64,000 bases of DNA from HK1 sp965221725 (GTDB lineage Bacteria; Pseudomonadota; Gammaproteobacteria; HK1), in the NCBI GenBank assembly GCA_965221725.1, contig OZ244909.1, positions 2,294,001-2,358,000 on the forward strand, in the 5' to 3' direction. The position numbers and the translations under genes were made by a program. Below the pieces are notes generated by a model, which saw only the letters and a program-made list of their open reading frames with translations, did not search any database and was not told the DNA's origin. Below, in pieces: positions 25,181-34,276 of the stretch (its first letter is position 1; every line of letters begins with the position of its first letter).

Positions 25181-27727
25181 ATGGCGGTCTACGACATCCA
25201 CCGCATTCTGGTGCCCGAGGCGCCGCCGGAGTACGAGGACCACACTCGGGACGTGCACTACGTGCCGGCGCCGTGCCAGGTGGCGTGTCCGGTGGGCACC
25301 GATGCGCCGTCATACATTGCCCATATCTGGGACCGGAACTACGAGGCGGCGTTCGAAGCGATCACCGCCACCAACCCTTTCAGCTCCATCTGCGGGCGGG
25401 TATGCGATGCACCCTGCGAGCCCGCGTGCCGGCGCGTCGACAGCGACGGGGCGGTGCAGATCCGGAATCTGAAACGCTTCGTGATGGACAAGCTCGGAGC
25501 GACGTATCGCCCGCCCGCGGCGCCGGTGACACGCGAGCAGAGCATCGGCATCGTGGGAGCGGGCCCGGCCGGGCTCGTGGCCGCGCACGATCTCTGCGTC
25601 GCCGGCTACGCGGTGCACGTCTACGAGATGACGGACCGCCTCGGGGGCATGATGATCTGGGGGATTCCGGCGTTCCGACTGCCGCCCGGCATCATCGACG
25701 AGGATGTCGAGCGGCTGAAACAGCGTTGCCCGGGGCTCACGGTACACCTCGAGACCGCGCTCGGGCGCGACGTGAGCCTGGAGACGCTGAAGGCGCGCCA
25801 CGATGCGGTACTGCTCACCATCGGCGCGTGGTGGGGCAAGCCGATGGAGGTGCCGGGCGAGGCCGACGAACGGGTGGTGGACGGGGTGGGGTTCCTGCGC
25901 CGGGTGAACGCGGGCGAGCGTCCCGAGATGCCGGAGACGGTGGTGGTGGTCGGTGGCGGGGATGTGGCGATGGATGCGTGCCGAGTCGCGAAGCGGCTGC
26001 CGGGCTGCAAGCACGTCAAGGTCATCTACCGCCGCGGTCCGGACGAGATTCCGGCGCGCAGGATCGAGCTTCACCATGCGCTCAAGGAGGATGTCGAGTT
26101 CCTCTACCACACCCAGCAGGTGGCGGTGGTGCCGCGCGGCAATCAGCTTGCGCTGCGGTGCGTGAAGACCACCCTCGGCGCGCCGGATGCCGACGGGCGG
26201 CGGCGCCCGGTGGCGGTCGCGGGCAGCGAGCACGAAATCCGGTGCGGGGCGGTGATTGCGGCGGTCGGGCAGCGCGGTCTGTGCGAGCCGCTCGACCGGG
26301 CCGGCATGATGGGGCCGGATCGGGTGCGCACGGAGTGGGATTCGATGCGGACCTCGGACCCGCAGGTATTCGCGGCGGGCGACGGCGCGTTCGGGGGCTC
26401 CACCATCGTGATGGCGATGCACCACGGGCAGCGGGCGGCGTACTACGTGCGGCACTTCCTCGAAGGCGACCGGGACCCGTTGCCCTATCGCACGCCCTAC
26501 CGCACGCGGCGCGTGCCGGTGGCGCAGGACCTGAAGTGGGAGAAATTCCCCATTCAGGAGCCGGTATTTGTCGGACTGGGCGAGCGTCCGGCGGAATTCC
26601 CGGAAATCGAGCTGACCTATGACCCCGAGACCGCCCGGGCGGAAGCGGCGCGCTGCTACCGCTGCGATGCGGAGACCGGCTCGGCGGACTACTCGGTGCA
26701 GCACCGCGAGGACATCTTCTCGATGGCGCGCACGGATCCGCGCGATGCGCCGAAGCTCAAGGCGATGCTCGACCGGCGGCTGCGGCTGCGCGAGAACCCG
26801 TTTCCGCAAGAGCGCCCGGCGTGCCTCGACGACCTGGTGTTCCTGCCCGCGAACCTGTCGCGGTTGGTCATCGACCCCTACCGCGAAGCGTGCCGGATCG
26901 ACTGGCGACTGGGCGAGCGGCTCGCGCTTGATGTGCCCTTCTTCGTCGCGGGTTTCGACGCGGCGAACGAGGTGCTGAAGGTGGCCGTCGACCGCGGAGC
27001 CGCCGCCGCGGGCGCCGCCTGTCTCGGGGCGACCCGTCCGGGTCCGAACGCCCCGTGGTTGCAGCTCTGCGAGCCGGGGCGCGACGCCCCGAGTGACGAT
27101 GCGGCGGGGGTGGTGTACCGGGTGGGTGAGCGCTGGCATCCGCTGCCGACCGCCCGTGCGCATGGTGGGCAACTCCTCGGCCTGCTCCTCACCTCACGCC
27201 GGGTTCTCGACGACGCCATCGTCTATGCGCTGGACCGTGGCTTCGACCTGCTGGTGCTCGACGGTACGGGCGCGCTCGGCGAGACGGGCGCTCCGGGCGG
27301 TGAGTGGCCGGAGATTCGGACCGCCCCCGACCTTGCGCTGGTGCGCGACACCATCGCGACGCTGCGGCGCCTGAAGAAAGAGGAGATGATCGACGTCGCC
27401 TGGTTCGGCGGCGCGCGCTCGGGCACCGACGCAGCCAAGCTCGTCGGCCTCGGGGTGAACGCCATCGGCTACGGAGTAGCGGTGGCTCTGGCGCTGGGGG
27501 GCGAGATTACGCCCACGGGCATGCTGTTTGCGCCGGACCGCACCGAGGAGGAGCGCGCGGGCGCGGTGGCGAACCTCCTCAAGGCCAATGCGGGCGAAGC
27601 CTCGATGATGGCGCGCTGCGCCGGCAAGACCCGCCTGCACAACATCGAGCCCGAGGATCTCCGCTCGATCACCCGAGCCACCGCCGCCGCCACCGGCATC
27701 CCGCTCGCGGGGACACGGGCAGCGTAG
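25181..27727 (+). CDS. Large FAD/NAD(P) oxidoreductase with C-terminal glutamate-synthase-like barrel
   Basis: An 848-residue electron-transfer protein. The N-terminal part resembles GltD: CQVACPVGTDAPSYI and ICGRVCDAPCEPACRR carry iron-sulfur cysteines, GIVGAGPAGLVAAHDL near residue 124 is the FAD motif and VVVVGGGDVAMDACRVA near 260 the NAD(P) motif; FAAGDGAFGGSTIVMAM is the second FAD contact. After residue 500 comes a second module with a partial barrel (VAWFGGARSGTDAAKLVGLG, GVNAIGYGVA) like the FMN domain of glutamate synthase. It would feed electrons from NAD(P)H to the upstream synthase. The ATG at 25181 is chosen because the preceding 84 bases are not protein-like. It closes the operon. 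Confidence 0.88.
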   Translation: MAVYDIHRILVPEAPPEYEDHTRDVHYVPAPCQVACPVGTDAPSYIAHIWDRNYEAAFEAITATNPFSSICGRVCDAPCEPACRRVDSDGAVQIRNLKRFVMDKLGATYRPPAAPVTREQSIGIVGAGPAGLVAAHDLCVAGYAVHVYEMTDRLGGMMIWGIPAFRLPPGIIDEDVERLKQRCPGLTVHLETALGRDVSLETLKARHDAVLLTIGAWWGKPMEVPGEADERVVDGVGFLRRVNAGERPEMPETVVVVGGGDVAMDACRVAKRLPGCKHVKVIYRRGPDEIPARRIELHHALKEDVEFLYHTQQVAVVPRGNQLALRCVKTTLGAPDADGRRRPVAVAGSEHEIRCGAVIAAVGQRGLCEPLDRAGMMGPDRVRTEWDSMRTSDPQVFAAGDGAFGGSTIVMAMHHGQRAAYYVRHFLEGDRDPLPYRTPYRTRRVPVAQDLKWEKFPIQEPVFVGLGERPAEFPEIELTYDPETARAEAARCYRCDAETGSADYSVQHREDIFSMARTDPRDAPKLKAMLDRRLRLRENPFPQERPACLDDLVFLPANLSRLVIDPYREACRIDWRLGERLALDVPFFVAGFDAANEVLKVAVDRGAAAAGAACLGATRPGPNAPWLQLCEPGRDAPSDDAAGVVYRVGERWHPLPTARAHGGQLLGLLLTSRRVLDDAIVYALDRGFDLLVLDGTGALGETGAPGGEWPEIRTAPDLALVRDTIATLRRLKKEEMIDVAWFGGARSGTDAAKLVGLGVNAIGYGVAVALALGGEITPTGMLFAPDRTEEERAGAVANLLKANAGEASMMARCAGKTRLHNIEPEDLRSITRATAAATGIPLAGTRAA

Positions 27728-27739
27728 GGCGTAGTCCAC

Positions 27740-28020
27740 TTCCCCGCCGCTATCGGGGCCGGGAATGTAAGTGTATGCATGTCCTTGTCATCGGTAACGA
27801 TGCCAATGTCCGGAATGTGCGCGTGGCCGAGTACGGAGACATCGACCGCCGAAACGCCGAGAGCGTCCGCCTGATCTCCAATGAAGTCGATAGCGGCACG
27901 ACTTGCTCTCTTCTGCTTCCGGTCAATCTGCACTCGGATCTGACGAGAGTCTCGATACTCGGGTTCATCAACCCACGGGAATTTGCTACGCAGCCGGGCT
28001 GAGCGTTCCAGGGTGGTGCG
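27740..28020 (-). pseudogene. PIN-domain-like relic
   Basis: A minus-strand stretch reads RKQKRASRAAIDFIGDQA, then VSAVDVSVLGHAHIPDIG and IVTDDKDMHTL, which resembles the C-terminal half of a PIN toxin (the VDVxVLxxA and VTDDxDM acidic positions). No start codon or N-terminal half with the first Asp is present and the frame ends in unrelated sequence. It lies in the gap between the oxidoreductase and the next gene. A chance resemblance cannot be excluded. Confidence 0.35.
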
Positions 28021-28060
28021 GACCAGGACAGGTTCTCGATCAAGAGCACAATGGCCTCCG

Positions 28061-28918
28061 ATGCGTGACTTTACCGCCGACCATTCGGTGCTCGCTCTCA
28101 ATACCGCGACGCTCGGGCACAACCTGGACGGACACGGCGCGGGATGGTCGCCGGAGCGGGTGATCGATGCCTGCGCCGAGCGTGGCCTGGCCGGCGTCGT
28201 GTTCTGGCGGCGCGAGGTTGGCAGCCGGGCGTTCGCGATCGGCAATCGGGTGCGGGCCGCGGGCATGGAGGTGGTGGGGCTGTGTCGCACGCCGTTCCTC
28301 GTCGGTCCGCTGGCGCCACCGACCCGTGAAGCACGCACGGACGACTTTCGGGCCTCCATCGACATGGCGGCGGCGCTCGGGGCGCCCGTGCTCACCATCG
28401 TCACCGGCGGTATCGAGCCCGGCACGAAGGGGCCGGAGGAGAGCCAGAAGCGCCTGGCCGAGCGCGTGGCGGAGGGCGCCGACTACGCCGCCCGGCACGG
28501 AGTCAGTCTCGCACTGGAACCGCTCAACCCGCTCTACGGCGGCAACCGTACCTGCCTGATGACGGTGCGCGATGCCCTGCGCGTCTGCGACATGATCGAT
28601 GCGCCCAACGTCGGCATCGCGGTCGACGTCTACCACGTCTGGTGGGATACGACGCTGGCCGAGAGCTGCGCCGCGGCCCGCGGCCGGATTCTCGGTTTCC
28701 ATCTCTGCGACTGGCTGGCGGACACCCGGGACATGCTGCTCGACCGCGGCATGATGGGAGATGGCGTGGCAGATCTCCGTGCCATACGGGGGGCGGTGGA
28801 AGGCGCCGGCTACTCCGGGGCCTGCGAGGTCGAGATATTCTCCGCCGGGAACTGGTGGAAGCGCGACCCGGACGAAGTGCTCGACACGGTGGTCGATCGC
28901 TTTCGTACCGTGTGCTGA
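28061..28918 (+). CDS. Sugar phosphate isomerase/epimerase (TIM-barrel, AP endonuclease 2 fold)
   Basis: A 285-residue xylose-isomerase-like barrel. NTATLGHNLDG near the start, VVFWRREVGSRAF, LTIVTGGIEPGTKGPEES, LALEPLNPLYGGNRTCL, GIAVDVYHVWWD, GFHLCDW and GACEVEIFSAGNWW place it in the family, with the glutamate, histidine and aspartate metal ligands visible. The ATG at 28061 is used because an ATG ten bases earlier runs at once into a stop. Family members epimerise or isomerise keto-sugars or act on inositol derivatives; the substrate here is unknown. It converges on the MFS gene on the other strand. Confidence 0.85.
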   Translation: MRDFTADHSVLALNTATLGHNLDGHGAGWSPERVIDACAERGLAGVVFWRREVGSRAFAIGNRVRAAGMEVVGLCRTPFLVGPLAPPTREARTDDFRASIDMAAALGAPVLTIVTGGIEPGTKGPEESQKRLAERVAEGADYAARHGVSLALEPLNPLYGGNRTCLMTVRDALRVCDMIDAPNVGIAVDVYHVWWDTTLAESCAAARGRILGFHLCDWLADTRDMLLDRGMMGDGVADLRAIRGAVEGAGYSGACEVEIFSAGNWWKRDPDEVLDTVVDRFRTVC

Positions 28919-28943
28919 ACGGGCGTCGGCCCCCGCCGCAGTG

Positions 28944-30125
28944 TCACCCGGGCTTCGGCCGGAGGGCGAGGGTGACGACGGCGGCCAGCACCAGGACGTT
29001 CATGACGATGAACGCCGCCGCATAGCTTCCGCTTGCGGCCACGATCGCGCCGAAGGTCGAGGGTCCCAGCACCACCCCGACGAACGTGAACATGAGCGCA
29101 CCGCCCGTCGCGAGGCCCACCTTGTCCATGGGGACGGCGCGGGAGACCTCGGCCAGATAGATGCCGTTCCATCCGACCGCGGTGACTCCCAGTGCGACGC
29201 TGGCCGCAGCGAGGCCCGCGAACGACCAGGCGTCGGAGAAGCCGATGGCCGTCAGGGTGCTCGCGATGGTCCCGACGCCCATGACCACGAGCAGCGGGCG
29301 GGTGGAAATCCACCGGTCGCTCACCCATCCCCACCCCACCCGGGAGACGAAGCCCGCCCCCTGCATCACCGAAAAGAGCAGCCCCGCGGTCACCAGATCC
29401 AGCCCGACCCGCTCGACCAGGTACACGACAAAGAACCCGAACAGGCACAACTGCATCGCCCCGAAGCTGAACGCCACCAGCGCGATGGGGCGCAGCCGCG
29501 GGGTCGCGAAGATGAGACGCACGGACTGCCACGGGGCGTCGATCCGGACTCGGCGTCCGGGGTCGCGGTCGTCGTCGAGCCGCGCCCGCAGCGGCTGGAT
29601 GATCAGCGCCGCCGAAAGCACCATGGCGCACGCGAGCATGATCGCCCACTCCCAACCGAAGCGCTCCGCGACCGGCGGCAACAGCACCCCGGCGACCAAC
29701 CCCCCGAGCGGCACCGCGGACTGCTTGACGGAGAACACGAGGCCGCGATGGGCCAGGGGCGTGACCCGCGCCAGCACGTGGCTCGCGCCCGGGGTGGCGA
29801 GCCCGTAGCCCATGCCCGTGAGCACCGCGCCGAGCGCGACCGCCGGCACGGAGCCGACGATCGTCAACCCGACGCCGGCTGCGGCGATCACCACACTCGC
29901 CTGGTTGACCCGGACCCCGCCGTGACGGAGCACCAGCGATCCGCTCAACAATGCCAGGCACGCCGCCCCGGCGAATGCGATGGACGGATGCAGGCCCACC
30001 GCCGCGGCGTCGATGGCGAGCGAGGTTGCGATCTCCGGGGCAAGCACTGGCACCGTGACCAGCGCCATCGCGGCCATCGCCTGCACCAGCGTCATGGCCA
30101 GGAGCGGCGGGAGAATGGGGGGCAT
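28944..30125 (-). CDS. MFS transporter
   Basis: A 393-residue major facilitator protein with 12 predicted membrane segments and a charged central loop at about residue 190 (RARLDDDRDPGRRVRID). Loop motifs include GSLVLRHGGVRVNQAS and SDRWISTRPLLVVMG. VFSVKQSAVPLGGLVAGVLLP in segment 5 is typical of nitrate/nitrite-like and organic-anion MFS branches. Substrate is not evident. It lies 50 bases downstream of the aspartate dehydrogenase gene on the same strand, so the two are probably co-transcribed. Confidence 0.88.
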   Translation of the reverse strand: MPPILPPLLAMTLVQAMAAMALVTVPVLAPEIATSLAIDAAAVGLHPSIAFAGAACLALLSGSLVLRHGGVRVNQASVVIAAAGVGLTIVGSVPAVALGAVLTGMGYGLATPGASHVLARVTPLAHRGLVFSVKQSAVPLGGLVAGVLLPPVAERFGWEWAIMLACAMVLSAALIIQPLRARLDDDRDPGRRVRIDAPWQSVRLIFATPRLRPIALVAFSFGAMQLCLFGFFVVYLVERVGLDLVTAGLLFSVMQGAGFVSRVGWGWVSDRWISTRPLLVVMGVGTIASTLTAIGFSDAWSFAGLAAASVALGVTAVGWNGIYLAEVSRAVPMDKVGLATGGALMFTFVGVVLGPSTFGAIVAASGSYAAAFIVMNVLVLAAVVTLALRPKPG

Positions 30126-30175
30126 GGTCGGCGTGCGGCCCTGGCGAACTCGCCGCAGAAGGCGGTCGCGAGCGT

Positions 30176-31015
30176 TCAGGTCCCGACGACCAGCGGCGCG
30201 ACGAACCGGCGGAGCGCCGCGACGACGCTCGGCGCGACGGATCGGCCGGTGCGCGGGTTCTCTCGGCTTGGCACGTTCTCGATGCGGAGCTGGAACCGAA
30301 CCGTGTCGGCTTCGAGCCGGATCTCGTGGGTGTTGCGGGTGACCGTGGGGTCGGCCCAGATCTCGAGGCGGGTGCGCTCCGGGCCGACCCCCGCGAGACC
30401 GAGCGCAGCCGCGACGTTGACGTTGGCGGGGAACCCTCGCGCGCCGTCACGCGCGCTGCCCTCGAAAACCCTGAGCGGCGCCTCCAGCCCCTTCAGGTCG
30501 ATGCCGTGCTTTACGAGGTGGGGCGCACCCGCGAGCCCCCCGGGCGGCTTGCGGGTGATCATGGTGACCGACGCGATGTCGCTCTCGGCCGCCCCGCGCA
30601 CCGCATCGAGACCCATCACCGCCCCGCTCGGCACCACGATCTGCGCCCCGGTGGCGCGGGCGACGTCGACGAGGTCGGCGTGATCGAGCAGCGCCCCGGC
30701 ACTGATGGCGACCAGAACCTTCCCGGCCCGGACCACCGGCTCCGCAATCTCGCGAAACACTGCGGCCGGTGCGCTTTCCACCACGATGTCCGCGCGATCG
30801 GCCAGCTCCTCGGCCACGACGACATCGACCAGCGACCGGAACCCGCGCATCCGCTCCCGGGCCCGCGCGTGGTCGCGCGCCGACACTGCGGACAGCGTCA
30901 GGCCGTCGATCGCGCCGCCGTCAATGCGCCGTGCCACTTCGAGCCCGATGGTGCCGAGGCCACCCACGGCTACGCGACCGGCGGCCACGTGAAAGGTTCG
31001 GCGACTGGAGACCAT
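30176..31015 (-). CDS. nadX: L-aspartate dehydrogenase
   Basis: A 279-residue DUF108-type aspartate dehydrogenase, which makes iminoaspartate or oxaloacetate and ammonia from aspartate with NAD(P). The Rossmann motif is VAVGGLGTIGLEVARRI near residue 15. Family signatures are VVESAPAAVFREIAEPV, VPSGAVMGLDAV, TMITRKPPGGLAGAP and DPTVTRNTHEI, whose His is the catalytic residue. The start at 31015 has GGAGGAA just upstream. In NAD synthesis it can replace NadB, but no nad genes are nearby, so a catabolic role is equally possible. The MFS gene downstream could import an amino acid or acid. Confidence 0.88.
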   Translation of the reverse strand: MVSSRRTFHVAAGRVAVGGLGTIGLEVARRIDGGAIDGLTLSAVSARDHARARERMRGFRSLVDVVVAEELADRADIVVESAPAAVFREIAEPVVRAGKVLVAISAGALLDHADLVDVARATGAQIVVPSGAVMGLDAVRGAAESDIASVTMITRKPPGGLAGAPHLVKHGIDLKGLEAPLRVFEGSARDGARGFPANVNVAAALGLAGVGPERTRLEIWADPTVTRNTHEIRLEADTVRFQLRIENVPSRENPRTGRSVAPSVVAALRRFVAPLVVGT

Positions 31016-31411
31016 CCCGGTTCCTCCATGCTGCGAAAACAATCCGCCGCCTCCCGGCGCCCGGACAGGAGCCCGAAGCTTCCTGCGCGACCGGTCGAGG
31101 CCGGCATCGGATGTTGCGTGGGCTGCGATTATTCCGACGGGCGTGGAACATGTGCCCGGTATCGGCCCGAATGGACACTCCCCGGGTCCGGGCCCGCTCG
31201 AATCGCTCCCCGTGATGGCCGGCCGGGGCGCCGGCGGAAATCGCGGTTCCGGGAGCCCTTCCCGGACCCCGGCCGGCTTCGAATCCACCTGTCCGAGGTT
31301 GGGTTCCGCCACCGACCGGGTGCCGTCGACATGCCGCGGTGCCATTTCGCGGGTCGCCGGCGAGAGTACAATAATTCCCTCACCATCCGACCCCGCATAC
31401 GACCGGGTACC
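31016..31411. other. Intergenic, no gene recognised
   Basis: GC-rich sequence upstream of the aspartate dehydrogenase gene (minus) and of the nucleotidyltransferase relic and polB (plus). Open frames cross it but none has family resemblance or a ribosome site. An AT-rich spot at about 31366-31378 is the only obvious promoter-like stretch. Confidence 0.4.
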
Positions 31412-31621
31412 GTGGTTCAGATCGGCCTGCCCCCGCGCCGCATCGATCCGCTGACGCGCATCACCGGCGTCGACTTCGACACCGCGTGGCGTCGCCGCGT
31501 GGAACAGACGCTCGAAGGGCGGCCGATCCCCTATCTCGGCCGAGCCGACCTCATCGCGAACAAGCGAGCGACGGGGCGCGCGCAGGATCTTGTGGACGCA
31601 TCGCTGCTGGAGGCTGATTGA
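31412..31621 (+). pseudogene. C-terminal relic of a nucleotidyltransferase (DUF6036-like)
   Basis: A 69-residue frame that looks like the last third of a DUF6036/AbiEii-type nucleotidyltransferase. It begins VVQIGLPPRRIDPLTRITGV, then LEGRPIPYLGRADLIANKRA and GRAQDLVDASLLE, the typical end of these proteins. The catalytic GS-x-DxD part is absent, and upstream sequence in the frame is not protein-like. Its stop overlaps the region just before polB, so it may still be transcribed with polB. Confidence 0.65.
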
Positions 31622-31629
31622 TCGAGCCC

Positions 31630-33948
31630 ATGCCCACGCAGCGCGCGTTCCTCCTCACCCGCCACTGGCGCGACGCCGCCGACGGTCTGGAGCTTTCCCT
31701 GTGGGCCGCGTCGGAGCAGGGGCCGCTGCATGTCGTGCTCGACCGGGAAGAGGCGGTCTGCTTCGTGGAGCGTGAGGCGATGGAGGCGACCGACGCCCCG
31801 GTGCGGCGGCCGGGCCGGCGGCGGCCGCTCGAGCTCGTCACCCTGGAGGGGGCGCCCGTCGACGGGCTCTACTTCCGGCGCCAGCGCGATCTGGTGGAGG
31901 CCCGCGACCAGCTCCGCCGCCGGGGCGTTGCGACCTTCGAATCCGACTTGAAACCCGCCGACCGCTTCCTCATGGAGCGTTTCGTGACCGCGGGATTCGC
32001 GGCGCGGGGCGAGGCGGTGCGGCGGCCCGGCCACCTGGAGATGCGCAACCCCGCGGTGCGGCGCGACGACTTTCGCCCGGCGCTGCGATGGGTCTCCCTG
32101 GACATCGAGACGGCCGGGCTCGACGGTGCGCTCTACTCGGTCGCGTTGCATTCGTCGGACGATGAGCGGGTGCTGATAGTGAGCGATCACTGCGTTCGGT
32201 GCGACGACGTGGCGGTAGAGTCGCTTCCGAACGAAAGCGCCGTGCTGTCGCGCCTGTTCGCGTGGTTCGCTGAGCATGACCCCGACCTCATCCTCGGGTG
32301 GAACGTGGTCGGGTTCGACCTCGACTTCATCGCCCGCCGCTGCCGGCGGCTCGGCGTCGGGTTCGACCTCGCGCGCGGCGGCGAGCGCAGCGCCATTCTC
32401 CAGCCGGGGTCCGCTTCGGGCACCTACGTCACCCGCATCCCCGGGCGCGTGGTGCTGGACGGGATCGACACCCTGCGCACCGCGTTCTGGTCGTTCGAAT
32501 CCTTCGAGCTGGAGCACGTCGCGCAGGCGATGCTCGGGCGGGGCAAGCGCATCGAGCCCACCGGCGACCGGGTGGGCGAGATCATCCGCCTCTACGAACG
32601 CGACCGCGCCCGGCTCGCGGCCTACAACATCGAGGACTGCCGGCTGGTGGCCGCGATCGTGGACAAGGCCGGGCTCGTCGAGTTCGCGGTGCGCCGGGCG
32701 GAGCTGACGGGGCTCGGCATGGACCGGCAGGGCGGGTCGGTGGCCGCGTTCGACAACCTCTACCTGCCGCGCCTGCACCGGGCGGGCCGCGTGGCGCCGG
32801 ACGTCGCCGACGCCCGGTCCGGGGAGAGCAGCCCCGGGGGCTACATCCTCGATTCCAGGCCCGGGCTCTACGACAACGTTCTGGTGCTCGACTTCAAGAG
32901 CCTGTACCCGAGCATCATCCGCACCTTCGGCATCGACCCTTTCGCGCTGCACGCGCCGGGGGAGGACCGCATCGAAGGGTTCCAGGGCGGAACCTTCGCG
33001 CGCGAAGGCGCCATCCTGCCCGGACTCGTGCGGTCCATCTGGGAGGAGCGCGACCGCGCGAAGGCGCGGGGCGACGCGGCGATGTCGCAGGCCACGAAGA
33101 TCCTGATGAACTCCTTCTACGGCATCCTCGGCGCGACCGGCTGCCGCTTCCACGACGCGCGTCTCGCGAGCAGCATCACGCGACGCGGGCACGAGATCAT
33201 CCGTCGCACCCGCGACGTGATCGAGGAGGGCGGCGACACCGTCATCTACGGCGACACCGACTCCCTCTTCGTCCTGCTCGGCCCCGGCGTGGACGAGGCA
33301 GCGGCCCGCGCGCGCGGCGGCGCCATCGCGGCCGGGCTCAACGCCTGGTGGGGCCGCACCATCGAGTGCAAGCACCGTCTCGAATCGTGCCTCGAGATCG
33401 AGTTCGAGACCCACTTCGTGAAGTTCCTCATGCCCACGGTGCGGGGCGACGTGACCGGCAGCAAGAAGCGCTACGCCGGCATGGTGCGTGCGGACGACGG
33501 CGGTTGCGATCTCGTGTTCAAGGGCCTGGAGAGCGTGCGCACCGACTGGACACCGCTCGCCCGCTCGTTCCAGCGCGAACTCTACCGGCGCGTCTTTCAG
33601 GGCGAGTCGTTCGAGACCTACGTGCGCGACACGGTGGCGGCACTGCACGCGGGCGAATACGACGCCGAGCTCGTGTACCGCAAACGGCTCCGCCAACGCG
33701 TGGACGCCTACACCCGCAACGTGCCTCCCCACGTGCAGGCGGCGCGCAAGCTCGGCCGGAACGTGCGCTGGGTGCGCTACGTCATCACCGCATCCGGCCC
33801 CGAACCGGTCGAGGACGGCCGCCCCCTGCCGCGCCCCGACTACGAGCACTACCGCGAACGCCAGCTCGCCCCCGCCGCGGACGGCCTCCTCCACTTCCTC
33901 GACACGAGCTTCGACGCGATCACGAACCGGCAGATGGGGATGTTCTGA
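31630..33948 (+). CDS. polB: DNA polymerase II (family B)
   Basis: A 772-residue family B polymerase like E. coli PolB, used in repair and translesion restart. The 3'-5' exonuclease has SLDIETAG (Exo I) near residue 155, LGWNVVGFDLDF (Exo II) and YNIEDCR (Exo III). The polymerase has LDFKSLYPSIIRTFG (motif A) near 415, TKILMNSFYGILG (motif B) near 490 and VIYGDTDSLFVLL (motif C) near 535; the KKRYAGM element follows. All catalytic aspartates are present. An ATG at 31630 is used; a TTG at 31618 is also in frame. Length matches the family. In E. coli polB is under LexA control, but I did not find a convincing SOS box. Confidence 0.95.
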   Translation: MPTQRAFLLTRHWRDAADGLELSLWAASEQGPLHVVLDREEAVCFVEREAMEATDAPVRRPGRRRPLELVTLEGAPVDGLYFRRQRDLVEARDQLRRRGVATFESDLKPADRFLMERFVTAGFAARGEAVRRPGHLEMRNPAVRRDDFRPALRWVSLDIETAGLDGALYSVALHSSDDERVLIVSDHCVRCDDVAVESLPNESAVLSRLFAWFAEHDPDLILGWNVVGFDLDFIARRCRRLGVGFDLARGGERSAILQPGSASGTYVTRIPGRVVLDGIDTLRTAFWSFESFELEHVAQAMLGRGKRIEPTGDRVGEIIRLYERDRARLAAYNIEDCRLVAAIVDKAGLVEFAVRRAELTGLGMDRQGGSVAAFDNLYLPRLHRAGRVAPDVADARSGESSPGGYILDSRPGLYDNVLVLDFKSLYPSIIRTFGIDPFALHAPGEDRIEGFQGGTFAREGAILPGLVRSIWEERDRAKARGDAAMSQATKILMNSFYGILGATGCRFHDARLASSITRRGHEIIRRTRDVIEEGGDTVIYGDTDSLFVLLGPGVDEAAARARGGAIAAGLNAWWGRTIECKHRLESCLEIEFETHFVKFLMPTVRGDVTGSKKRYAGMVRADDGGCDLVFKGLESVRTDWTPLARSFQRELYRRVFQGESFETYVRDTVAALHAGEYDAELVYRKRLRQRVDAYTRNVPPHVQAARKLGRNVRWVRYVITASGPEPVEDGRPLPRPDYEHYRERQLAPAADGLLHFLDTSFDAITNRQMGMF

Positions 33949-34106
33949 GACCCGGGCCGAACGACACCCCGAGGGGCAGGGCCTTCGCGGCGGGTGGGAC
34001 GTCGGGCGCCACGTCCTCTCAACTTCCACCGAGTTGCCCCTTCCGGCGAAGCGGGTCGTGCAGGGCAGTGGACATCCTGTCAGGCTGGTTCGATGTGCTC
34101 CATGAT

Positions 34107-34230
34107 CACGGTTGAATGCGTTGCAGAACCACGGTTGAATAATTTGCAAAACTACGGTTAAATTTGTTGCAGAATCACGGTTGAATGCGCTGCATGAAAC
34201 CGGTCATATTTTTTGCAAAATACCGGTTGA
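34107..34230 (+). repeat. Array of six 23-bp iterons
   Basis: Six copies of a motif with core ACGGTTGAA (or ACCGGTT) lie at an exact 23-base period, at about 34108, 34131, 34154, 34177, 34200 and 34223. Each is followed 13 bases later by TTGCA. Spacers between cores are short and AT-rich, unlike CRISPR spacers. The array ends about 50 bases before the start of the DUF4143 ATPase gene, so it may be a binding site for that protein or a regulator. Confidence 0.85.
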
Positions 34231-34276
34231 CGAGACCTCGCCCGGGATCGGTATCGGGTCGATCGGGAGCAATGAT

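Noticed and set aside
27750..28049. A 99-codon minus-strand gene between the oxidoreductase and the isomerase
   Set aside because: This frame shows no family resemblance. The neighbouring frame carries the PIN-like pattern, which I list only as a relic.
31531..34149. An 872-codon open frame on the minus strand
   Set aside because: It is antisense to polB, which has every catalytic motif. Long shadow frames are normal in DNA this GC-rich, and the product has no family-like composition.
34107..34230. Possible CRISPR array
   Set aside because: The period is only 23 bases with no unique spacers and no cas genes nearby.
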